NCBI GenBank assembly: GCA_014549065.1
Contig: JACDOX010000300.1
Coordinates: 433,634 to 497,633, forward strand
Direction of reading: 5' to 3'
DNA: 64,000 nt
Origin: Cardinalis cardinalis
Taxonomy: Eukaryota > Chordata > Aves > Passeriformes > Cardinalidae
In this document: positions 24,336-34,317 of the stretch, in pieces
Position numbering within the stretch: the stretch's first letter is position 1
Layout: each line of letters opens with the position of its first letter
Position numbers and translations under genes: made by a program
Notes under the pieces: generated by a model
What the model was told of the DNA's origin: nothing
The model's database searches: none
What the model saw: only the letters and a program-made list of their open reading frames with translations

Positions 24336-26701
24336 TGTGGGTAGGGCTGTGCTCAGCTGTAAAACNACAACAGGAAAAGAAGAATTTATCTGTCCCAGCA
24401 CTGATGCCCAGGTGAGATTTTCCTTTCAGATTGGAGGCTGCCTGCTCAGCTTTTGCTCCTAATCTCACTTTTACCTTTCAATCCACCTGATAGCCAAAGC
24501 AAAACACATCTTTCATAAAAATGGATGTTTACAACTAACAGGCATAATTTTTAAAACACAGTGATTGCCAAAGCCTGCTGAATGAAGAGCCAGATAGGGA
24601 AGTTTTTCACAGCTTCAGAGCTAATGAGTTGTAGACATTGGCAAATACTGACTTTTTAAATTAGAGCTGCTATAGTTCAAAGGAGACAGATGGTTTTATT
24701 TATGAAAAGGGATTTAAGGACCACACAGAGAAGACTCTACAGAAACACAATGTGTTGCTGGAGACCATATATCATAAAAGGTTATATTTAAAACAGTTCA
24801 AATTTCCAATTCCCCTTTTCCTCCTTGCCAGCCAAATTTGGTGCAGAGGCTTTTTGAAATCCAGGAACATTTGTGCTCTGATAAAAACAAACACAAAACA
24901 ATAAGAAACTTTGAGAGGTCACCTTCAAAGCTGAAAATATTGTAGAGTTCACCTTGGGCCTGATTCAAACCCCTTTGAACTAATTTCCNTTAATGACAGT
25001 GTGATTGTGTTCCACTCAATACCCATCATCTCCAACTGTGAGACTTGAGTGATGAATACTTTGTCTTGTTTCCAGGTTCCTCTAACACAACAGCCAAGGC
25101 ATCTAGAGCACCAAGCTCCTGCTAGAAAGACTACAACAACCATTTGCCAGTGTTGTACTTAAGCCTCAGTTTAAAATAAAGCTTGATCATCATTTAGGCC
25201 AAAGTTACAGAGATTTCAGCTGCTCTTTTTGAGCAGAACTCAAAGCACTAATAGATAATATGGTTTTGGAATAGGAAGGAATAAAATCATTCTTGTTCAG
25301 AAAATGGCCCTCATCTCACAGGAGAGGTCAGAAATGGGGCAGAGACATGGGGAGAGGATTTTAATTCACCCTCAAAGCATCCAGATCTGCCTCAGCCTGC
25401 ACAGATTCCAGTGGGAAAGAGCCCCCCTGGAGACCCTGCTGGGAAAGCTGCTCCTGCACAGAGGGACAGGGAATGTGCTGACACTGTGATGGGCAGGACT
25501 GTGAGCCTGTGCTTGGTTTAAAATGAGGATCAAATCACAGCCCAGGCTGGTACATAGCTGTTTGTGCTCTGAGGGGACCAGCTCCTCGCAGGGGAAGATA
25601 TTTGTCTCCTGCTGCTGTTATGTTCTTTGCCAGCTTTAAGAAAACTCCACAATCTCTTTGCTGTCAGCACAGCATATGTCTCCTCTGCTCTGCTGTTATC
25701 TGAACAGAATGCAGGATGGAAGCAATTTCCAGAAAGCACAGCAAATATTAACACATGCAGAAGTGCAGGGCATGGAGAAAAAAAAATATCCCAGCAGTTA
25801 TTTGACTCTCCTGAATATAGTGGGGCAGCTCAANTATTCATCAAGTTCATACTGCTCCCAACAAGGAGCCAAATTCTGAACCTTCAGTTGTACCAAGTGA
25901 GTCGTTTGTCTGTCTTGCAGCCTTCATATGTCAGTGTTCCTTCTGCATTTGCCTGGTTTAGTGCCCACACTTCCAGTAAAGCTGGGCAAGCTGCACTGCT
26001 GTGTCCCTGCATCAGTCTCTGGCACTGCCATTGTGNCCATTTGTGGCTATCTGAATGTCAGAGATCATTTGTGTAAATCATCTTTTCTTTTCTAGAGTGT
26101 GGGAGCAGCACTGATGCAGTTCTGTGGGTCCTGCAGAGGACTCCAGGAAGTTTTGAAATCTTCATCTCTGGAGACCATGACATCCCAACAAGTCAACGAG
26201 CAGCATGCTCTGATGGGACCTGCTCTGAGCTGGGTCCCTCCAGCCCAGCTGGTGGTGGAAGCAGCAGTGTATGGCAGCGGCTGAACTCTGCCACCCCACT
26301 GTCCTGAACAAAATGCACCCACACAAGAAAAGCTGCTGGTTTCTGCTGGCAGCCTGTTCCAGACAAGGAAGGATTATTTTCTCATCCTAACCCAGCACAC
26401 TTCCTGTCAGCCAAGCCCAGAACTGCCCTAAACCATCACTTCCCAGTGCTGCTTTCCCCACAGCACCTGGCAGATGTGTAAAGCATCTGTAGAGGGGAGG
26501 CTGGAGCCCCTGTGCCAAGTGAACCCTCAGTCCCCAAGCAGCAGAGGAGCCATCAGTGCCCTGCTGGTGCCATCCGTGCCCCCAGGGGGAGGTGACAGCC
26601 ACCACTGCACACAGAACCCTCAGCACCCACCCCTTGGTCACTGCCCACAGCTGTAAATTCCTCAAACCATGTTTGCAGCTGGAATCCCCATCCCCAGGCA
26701 G
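24336..26701. other. Unique non-coding stretch up to the gap
   Basis: Complex single-copy DNA becomes more GC-rich after about 26100. No exon, repeat family or RNA gene is recognised. The open frames that run into the gap are extended only by N codons. Confidence 0.55.
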
Positions 26702-27196
26702 NNNNNNNNNNNNNNNNNNNNNNNNNNNNNNNNNNNNNNNNNNNNNNNNNNNNNNNNNNNNNNNNNNNNNNNNNNNNNNNNNNNNNNNNNNNNNNNNNNN
26801 NNNNNNNNNNNNNNNNNNNNNNNNNNNNNNNNNNNNNNNNNNNNNNNNNNNNNNNNNNNNNNNNNNNNNNNNNNNNNNNNNNNNNNNNNNNNNNNNNNNN
26901 NNNNNNNNNNNNNNNNNNNNNNNNNNNNNNNNNNNNNNNNNNNNNNNNNNNNNNNNNNNNNNNNNNNNNNNNNNNNNNNNNNNNNNNNNNNNNNNNNNNN
27001 NNNNNNNNNNNNNNNNNNNNNNNNNNNNNNNNNNNNNNNNNNNNNNNNNNNNNNNNNNNNNNNNNNNNNNNNNNNNNNNNNNNNNNNNNNNNNNNNNNNN
27101 NNNNNNNNNNNNNNNNNNNNNNNNNNNNNNNNNNNNNNNNNNNNNNNNNNNNNNNNNNNNNNNNNNNNNNNNNNNNNNNNNNNNNNNNNNNNNNNN
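26702..27196. other. Assembly gap (495 N)
   Basis: A run of N ends exactly where a (TATAA)n array begins. The start of the LTR whose tail lies at 27197-27358 is not seen on the left side of the gap. The gap therefore probably hides that LTR's 5' part plus more array. Confidence 0.98.
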
Positions 27197-27286
27197 TATA
27201 ATATAATATAATATAATATAATATAATATAATATAATATAATATAATATAATATAATATAATATAATATAATATAATATAATATAA
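27197..27286. repeat. (TATAA)n pentanucleotide array
   Basis: About eighteen perfect TATAA units directly abut the gap, so the true length is unknown. The array occupies the same place in its LTR as the one at 38086-38188. Confidence 0.95.
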
Positions 27287-27358
27287 ATCAGCTTTCTGAG
27301 AACATGGAGTCAGATTCCTCATCTCTCACCTCATCCTGGGGACCTCATAAGCACCACA
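27197..27358 (+). mobile_element. LTR 3' part (family B), truncated by gap
   Basis: After the TATAA array come AATCAGCTTTCTGAGAACA, the GGAGTCAGATTC box and CCTGGGGACC, ending at CACCACA. This is the same order as the 3' end of the LTR at 37698-38333. The target-site duplication cannot be checked because the 5' end is in the gap. Confidence 0.8.
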
Positions 27359-27361
27359 GAC

Positions 27362-27510
27362 ATGTTCCATCCCTGGAAGTGCTCAGACCAGGAGTGGATG
27401 TGGCTCTGGGGGACAGGGATCAGTGGTGGGCTTGGCAAGGGGGGATCCATGGATGCTCTCAAGGATCTTGGAGACCTTTTCCAACCCAAAAGAGTCTGTG
27501 ATTCTGTAAT
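27362..27510 (+). mobile_element. CR1 LINE 3' end
   Basis: TCCATCCCTGGAAGTGCTCA is followed by a decayed GGATCCATGGATG and CTTTTCCAACCCAAA, with a TCTGTGATTCTGTAA tail. It follows the LTR end at once, so the LTR may have inserted into or at the edge of this CR1; the gap hides the answer. Confidence 0.82.
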
Positions 27511-29890
27511 TTGTGGCTTGGAGCTGGAAGATCACTCTCCAAATTGTGCTGTCCATCTAATTACCACGGTGAAGGGGCTGCAGACAGCACAGACAGACAC
27601 ACCCAGAGTGTCCGCTGCTAATTAAAGAGCATTTAGGGAATCCTGGGCTGGATTTGTGCTATTCTGGAAGAAAACACAATTAATATGAAGATCTCCCCAC
27701 TGGAAAACAAGACTTAACACCACAAGGACAGGCAACAAGCTGCAGACTACTGGGAAGGGAAAGGTCTGCTGGATTTGACATTCTGTAATCATTAAATAAA
27801 GTGTGATTTAATCAATTAATAGGAACCCTTACAGCTTTAACATTAAGAGCAATCCGACTGCTGGCACTAAATATAGCTGAGAATAAAGGCAGTAGCAAGA
27901 AATTGAANGAGAATAGCACAGGAAAGTTAATTTTCAGCAAAGCATAAGGAGAGGGAGTGTGTGTGTCCATTTATTTTAGGGTTATGAAATTGGAGTTGGT
28001 TTGGGTTTTTTTTTTTTACAAGATTCCAGCAGAAGAGGATAAATGAAGATAAGTGGCTGACTCAGGCATTCTGAAATTAGCACTGAAGCTCTCTGTTATA
28101 GGCTCTCATTACTCTGTGGACTTGCAAAGTGAGAAAAAAATTGAAGTATTAAGTGAAGATGCCATTGAAACACAATGTGCAATTATAAAGGCTAAGAAGC
28201 AGCTTGTTTTTATTGGCCCTTACACTTTCTTTTTTAATTTTGCTACTCACTTCTTGTTTTAGAAGACACTGCTCTCCAGAGAGAGNGAAAAGAGCCACAC
28301 GACCCACTGACCTCTGTCTGTATTTAGAGTTTGTGTTCATTACTATGCCACGTGGATTTATCATAAACTAATAAATAATATCTTAGATTTATAGAACACC
28401 NTTCTATTCCCAGAGATTCCAAAGCACTTTGTAAACAGCAGGACTTAATTGTCTTCTCACTTTGCCTTTNTGCACTTTTGACTTTAGGGGGATAGCTCTT
28501 GATTTACACTAAAAATATCCAAGAATTGGGTATCTTCCCTCTGGACCAGAGCTAAGGGGAGCCACAGCAATCTAAGAAGCATGAAAAGCCATTTAAGGCA
28601 GAGAACAAAAATTAGGGATTTTGACTTAACAGAAAAAAAAGTGCTGTAGAAAAGCAAAATATTCTAAGCCACACCTGAATTGGGTTGGGAGGTGAGGCTC
28701 AGAATGATTTTGTCCAAAGCACATTTATCATCAGTGGCNATCCTTGAGTTCGTATCTGATGCAGGGAGGGCACTTAGGGACAGCCCTGAACNTCAGTTTG
28801 GTGCCTGTGGCTGCTCACAGTCACTGCAATCCTCCCTCCCNGTCTGGGCAGTGCCCACGGGGCCTGGGCATTGATCAAATTCCCTTCTATCAAAAGGCAA
28901 ATCCCTGGGAAACAGGATTTGAAACCAATACTACGTTTTTGTCATTAACCTGTGAAGTGTGTGTGTTCTAATACATGGAGCAGAGAGATCAATGTCCTAT
29001 AAAGAGGACAGTACAAATTGCAGTTCTGAGAGCAGTGTCCTTGGCTGGCAAAGGAAAGTTTTATTATCAGAACACTTTAAAAGAGCAGATTTCCATTTTT
29101 GCAAAAGCTGATGCTTTAAAAATCTTTGCCAAACCATTCAATCCACAAAGAATTATTCATTAGAAGAGAAATCAGAATACTATGATGTTTAAATATGTTT
29201 TACTATTTTGAACTTTCCCTTAAAGTGACTTTTTTGGTCCCACTTGATATTTGAAGTGGTGTAGTGCAAATAGCATTCAACCAAAACCAGGACATGGGGG
29301 AAAATCTAATTGCTCTTTCATATTGTTTGAATTTTCAGGCTTCCTAAAAATGGAATATTTTTATTTTAATTAGAAACACTTCTTATTTCCAAGGATTCCA
29401 GCTGGTCTCCTTATTATCTCAGTTCTGCCACATGGTGGCTTGGTTTTCTAAAGGTGGAAATGTAGACAGTGTGGCAAAGATGGCTGATGGATGACAAAAA
29501 TCATTGATGATGGACAGAGCTGCTCAGGAAAACTGAGGTAACAACATTCCCATGGGAAGATCTTGCATTCCCTCTCCTGTGTAGTTTTTGTTTTGAGCAA
29601 CATTTGAGAGGTATATTCAGCCATAAGCTCATGAGCAAGACTGAGGAAATCCATGGTTTTGCTGTTAGTAATTAAGGGCATTAATGCTTTCAGAGACACC
29701 AGGGCTGTTTTTCAGTCACTTTATAAACAACAGCTCCTGAGCTGGGCAGTGATCAAGTAAACTGGACTCCCTTTGTGTGTCCCCATGGAGAGGGCAGTGA
29801 CTTCAGCCAGGAGCACCAGTTTGGGGTTCGGCAGTGCCAGAACAGCACCCAGGCCACCTCTGTGGCCACAGCTCTCCTCATAGAGAGCAG
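27511..29890. other. Unique non-coding stretch
   Basis: This is single-copy DNA with one old SINE-like piece (28386-28438) and a homeobox-like TAATTA-rich segment near 27540-27640. No open frame exceeds about 90 codons. Confidence 0.5.
28386..28438 (+). mobile_element. Possible ancient SINE/MIR-like fragment
   Basis: GATTTATAGAACACC, a short T/C stretch, AGAGATTCCAAAGCACTTTG and TAAAC resemble the conserved segment found in old amniote SINEs of the MIR/MER131 type. The match is from memory and covers about 50 bases only. Confidence 0.4.
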
Positions 29891-30295
29891 CAGGCACAAC
29901 TTCTCCAAAGATTCTTCCTGGGGAAGGCAGTGAGAAGCACAGAGGGAAGAAAAGAAAACAATTCTTNTCTCTACTCCCTGCGCCTGTTGTTTGGCACATG
30001 TGGAATGTGTTATGGAGATTGTTTACCCAAAGTGATTTGGTTAATTGGACACAGGTGAAGGTTGTTTTGATTTCTTGGCCAGTTAGGTCTAAACTATGTC
30101 ATGGCTGGCTCCAGACAATCATGGGGTTTTCTTTAGTATCTCTTTAGTGCAGTATTCTTCAATATAGTAAGTATTTCTTTAGTATGTAATTTAGTAGTGT
30201 AATATAATATGGCTTAATAAAGCATTTGTTCAGCCTTCTGAATCATGGAGTCAGAGCACATCATTCCCTGTGTTGGGGTTGCCCTGTTTCTACTG
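29891..30295 (+). mobile_element. Solo LTR (family B relative)
   Basis: AACTTCTCCAAAGATTCTTC opens a sequence that includes GTTTACCCAAAGTGATTTGG, a T/A-rich TTTAGTAT segment, AATAAA near 30217, then TCAGCCTTCTGAATCATGG and AGTCAGA. The U5-like end matches the family B box order. The terminal TG and CA are degraded, so the boundaries are approximate. No TATAA expansion occurred in this copy. Confidence 0.7.
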
Positions 30296-31597
30296 CGGGC
30301 CCCTGGTGCCCAGGTGGGGGGATTCACTCAGGTTAGGATGGGGTGCCAGAAACTAAAGTTCAAACACTTTGTGTTTGCAGACACAAAGGAGGAGGAATGG
30401 TGAGCGCCTGACACATCCCCTGAAACTGCAGTGAGCCAAGCATGGGCTCAGTCCCATGGAAATATCCCTGGCTAAATGCAGGGAAATGCAGGGCAGGATG
30501 TTGGGGTTTGCCTTTGTGCCTGCTCAGCCTCCCTGGCTCTGCCCAGCCCCACTTTTGGTGAGGCCCCAGGTTCTGAAGCAATTCTGTCCAGGCAGCCACA
30601 AGTCCAGCAAAGAAACAGAAGAGGTTTGAGAGTGGAGACTGCATCTTCCCTGAGGAAATGAGGAACGATCTGTGAAGTTCACAGCACAACACTGAGAGCC
30701 ACTGGGTGAGGGCAAAGTGCTGTGGCTATTTTAAAAATATACTTGTTTGTTCTAAAGAATGAAGTGGTGCTTTGGAGAGAAATAAAACCAGGATGAGGAA
30801 GCAGTAATAAACCAGGGCTGGCTGTGCAAGTTGCCTTCCCAGAGGAGCACTTACAAGCCCTNCTGATGTGTGACAGACTCCTTATGGCTCAGTGCTACCA
30901 GCCTTTGGAATAAAAACGGCCTTGGGATGGCTGGATGGGAGCTCCTGGCTGAGTCTGATTGCATTCAGCCCTCTGGGCAGAGGAGCTGCCTTGGATCTGG
31001 CAGGGTCTGTGTCTACGTCTCTGTCTCCTTGCTTGCTGTTTATTGATCCCCAGGGAGAATGGAGGGTGGGAAGGGTCATTTCTCACTGCCAGCTTATTAA
31101 TGGCATAGGGCATCAGCAAAATGAGCAGAAGNAAGAGGCTTTAATGAGTAATTCACACCTGAGATGTGATGGCTCTTCACAAATCAGAGGCTCAGTAACT
31201 CCTGCACCTCTGCACTGTTTTGTGTGTTCCCAGGTGGGTTCTTACCAGGGGCTGCAGTAGCACCTTGGAAACAGACTCATCTTAGAGGCAGTGGTAAATA
31301 CAATACTTGCTGTCAGAAGGCATTTATTACAGGTAAACTCTGCCAAGTGTTTAATTTTTTTTCAAGGCACAATAAAGAGTTTGATTTCTTGCTGTCCTGA
31401 ATGCTAGCATTAAAAATTAAAAAAAAAAAGTCAAACATAACTACATGGAACTGTTGGTTTTCCTCAATGCACCTGTATTCAGTGGGTTTCAAACCAAACT
31501 GGTTTGCTTCAGGCAATTCAGTCTCCCATGCATTTCACAGAGCTGGGAAAGGTAAATTTGGTATATTCTTGCTCAGACCTCTTATTTTTTGTTTGCC

Positions 31598-31770
31598 TTT
31601 TTTTTTGTTTTGTTGGGGGTTTATTTGTTGTGGGTTTTGGTTTTTGGTTGTTTTTTTTTGTTTTATTGGTTGTTTTTTGTTTGGTTTGGGGTTTTTTTGT
31701 TGGTTTTGTTTGGGTTTTTTTTGTTTTGTTTGGGGTTTTTTGGTTTTGTTTTGGTTTGGTTTTTTTTGTT
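31598..31770 (+). repeat. T/G-only low-complexity tract
   Basis: Over about 173 bases the + strand is almost entirely T and G, with single A bases at about 31623 and 31665. G occurs in runs of 2 to 5 and T in runs up to 10. There is no fixed period, so it is not a simple microsatellite. Confidence 0.9.
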
Positions 31771-32404
31771 GCAGGAATGAGCCATAATGGAAGGAAGACT
31801 GGATGTCCAGAGCCTGCATGAGCAATGCATTCAAACCCCAGGGAGCCCCTGGTGTGGCACCAGCTTCAGGCAGTTTTCTGATGCTCACAGAGTATGGGCA
31901 TGTCCAGGGAGGTCTGGTTCTCCATGAATTGCTGAAGGACCCTGGGAGACTTAAGCACAGTGTTTAAATGGCAAATGTTGTGTGAGGTGACTCTGGGGAG
32001 CTCTTGATGCCCTTCCCAGGCCTTTGGCCAGACCCTCAGACAATAAAGACAGCATCCTGGATGATGTCTTCACAGTTGCTTTTTGCTGACAGTAGCAATC
32101 TGCATTCCCATTGCTAAAAAAACCATTTCCCCACTATCCCTACAACTGTGGGTTGTTGAAATCTTGATNTTGCTTTAGCAAATGGGATGTTATGGAACAT
32201 TGCCTCCAGAGCTGAATTTACCAGCTCAGTCTGTCTCTAGGTGCTAGTTAATGTTGTGGGAGAAAGTCCAGAAATACCCACAAGTGATGCTCTAAGAAGA
32301 AGGAAACTTGGTTTTTCCTTTTTCTAATTTAGAGATACCTTGGTGTTCTGCAGTTACACCAACACCCAGAGCTGTGGGGATGCTTCTGATTCACTTCTTA
32401 GCTG

Positions 32405-32580
32405 GTCTTTATCCCTATTTCCTTTAACAGCTCATTAACTTATTATCTTTGAGATACCCCTACAAAGAGAAACTGAGGCACAGTGAGCCTGAGGGACTTC
32501 TCTTAAATTATATGAGCATTAGGAGAGAGATGGGAATGAGTCTCAAGTCCCAGTGTAGCCCCCCAAGCACTCAGCCTCCC
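32405..32580 (+). mobile_element. Possible ancient MIR-like SINE
   Basis: TTTATCCCTATTTCC is followed after an insertion by GAGAAACTGAGGCACAGTGA, GAGGGACTTC and GGGAATGAGTCTCAAGTCCC. This is the order of the conserved central and 3' part of MIR-type SINEs (GAAACTGAGGCACAGAGAGG, a GGGAATAGAACC-like word and CTCAGCCTCC). The match is from memory. The element is heavily diverged, as expected for an insertion older than birds. Confidence 0.5.
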
Positions 32581-33320
32581 TCCTGTGGCATTTTGGGACA
32601 TCACTGCANGGTTCCTAATCAACTCCTGACACTTCACAATTATTCCCCTTCTGCTTGCAGAGTGCTTCCCTTGGAAGGTTTTTGGCTGGAATTCAGAGTG
32701 AAGATTTTCAGAAGTGACTACCACTTTTTTGGTCCTTGGAGTTCCAAAAAGAAATCCAAGAAGTAGCAAATCTTTCTCCTCCACACCCCTCAAGAGGACA
32801 AAATATTCCATTTTCCACAAGTTCCTGTTCATTATCCTGGTTAAAGTCATTAGCAAGAAACCAGCTGGGGAGTTCACATGTTTTTCACTCCCTCTCTCTG
32901 GTGCCCAGGCTGGAGAGGGCGTGGTTGGAACATCTCCTTGTTATTGCTGCAGTCTAGGGAGATTTAAANCAAATTTTTTTGATCAAGTAATTTTGTAGTA
33001 TAGGAATGATAATTCTCCTACTGAAATAATATTATGAGCATAATTAAAAGAACTCCCAGAAGAGAGTCAGCAGTAAAAAATCAACCTCGTGCAAACAATA
33101 ATATGAAAGGGCAGGACNGAGGCTTCTGAGTGCTTTCATTTGTGTTGACTCTGTAGCATTTCTGTAGGATTTNCTAAGAACAGATTCTGTAAAGTGATCC
33201 TTCTCCACCTGAATGCCACAAAGCTATGCTTTAATAGTTGAGCATTCAACAGAAAATGGAGCAAAACATAGTTTTGTCTCATTCAGCCAGGCATAGAAGC
33301 ATCACATCTTCACTGTCCTA

Positions 33321-33532
33321 AGGAATTGTGGAATATTCAGGGCTAGAAAAGACCTCTAAGATCCTTGAGTCCAACCTTTACCCTGACACTGCCAGGCCTC
33401 CAACTAAACCGTGCCCCTAAGGGGCAGAGATCCATGTTTTTTGAACACTTCCAGGGATGGGGATTCCTCCCATTCCCTGGGCAGTCTGTGTAAGGATTCC
33501 TCTGCCCCCTCTTGCTCTGGGGNACAAGAGAT
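33321..33532 (-). mobile_element. CR1 LINE 3' end
   Basis: The minus-strand tail has AATTGTGGAATATTCAGGG, AAAGACCTCTAAGATCCTTG, GTCCAACC and CACTTCCAGGGATGGGGATT, in the right order for an older CR1 subfamily. A family C1 LTR inserted about 100 bases beyond its inner end. Confidence 0.85.
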
Positions 33533-33634
33533 GTGTTCTGTGCCTCCCCTGGCTGCAGCCCCTGGGCATTGCTCCCTGTCTCAGCCTGCCATCAGCTTCT
33601 GCTGCTCACTCACGCCTCTATCCCAAAAGTTCAC

Positions 33635-34317
33635 TGTCTTGGGTTGGAAATGGGGGTGTGTATTCTGTTCCTATCTGATGGGGCACTTCTCTGCTGTTCA
33701 TGGGCAGTTTTCTTTCTCTCTCCCACAGCCAACCCTCCCTCCAGGAGATCTCTGCTGTCCATGGCCACTGAGTGTCCCTGCAGGGCTGATCCAATTCCAG
33801 CATCCCATGGGGAGATGCTGCGCCCAGGGCAGGAGCCAAGCATTCCTACCTGGATCCAATCTGAGCCTGGCCCAGCCCAGCAGCCTTTGCCCCCTGCATT
33901 GCCAGAGGAGCAGCTTTCTGCTGCCCTGCATTGGCAGAGGGAGCCCAGGCCCATCTGCAGCAGCCCTGGAGCTGCAGAGGAAAACTCCCCCCTTGTGCAG
34001 GATCCCTGCTGCAGCAGAGCCACAGCTGGCACTGCAGGAGGGCTGAGCCCCCATGGGATGGGGCTGGGACACCCCCTGACACACAGGGGGGCAGGGCATG
34101 CTCTCACTCTGGCAGGGTTGGTTTGTATTGCTGCATTGTTTATTTTATTTTTATTTTCTTCCCTAATAAAGATCTGTTATTCCTGCTGCCATACCTTTCC
34201 CTGAGAGCACCTTAATTTCAAAATTATAAACAATTTGGAAGGAGGTTTTTTACATTTTCCATTTCAAGGGAGGCTCCTGCCTTCCTTAGCAGACACCTGT
34301 CTGTTCAAACCAAGGCT
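33635..34317 (+). mobile_element. Solo LTR, ERVL-like (family C1)
   Basis: The LTR starts TGTCTTGGGTTGGAAATG and ends TTCAAACCAAGGCT, where a TG...CA element should end AAGACA; two bases have changed. Flanks TTCAC (33630-33634) and CTCAC (34318-34322) form a 5-base duplication with one mismatch. AATAAA lies near 34165. From about 33705 to 34135 it is nearly base-for-base identical to the copy at 12601. Long open frames (up to 230 codons) occur in several frames on both strands because stop codons are scarce in this GC-rich U3. Confidence 0.88.

Larger units (their letters stand above)
30296..33320. other. Unique stretch with a T/G-only block and an old SINE piece
   Basis: Apart from the keto-only tract at 31598-31770 and the SINE-like fragment at 32405-32580, this is single-copy non-coding DNA. 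The 128-codon open frame at 31401-31787 is made by the T/G tract and is not a gene. Confidence 0.5.

Noticed and set aside
26387..27322. A 311-codon open frame across the assembly gap
   Set aside because: Most of it is N codons and the TATAA array.
31401..31821. Phe/Gly/Leu-rich open frames of 105 to 128 codons
   Set aside because: They are translations of the T/G-only tract and have no independent support.
33512..34204. A 230-codon open frame, with a similar frame at 12600-13157
   Set aside because: It lies in the GC-rich U3 of two near-identical LTRs. The other frames and the opposite strand are also long and open, so stop scarcity from composition explains it, and no known domain is visible.
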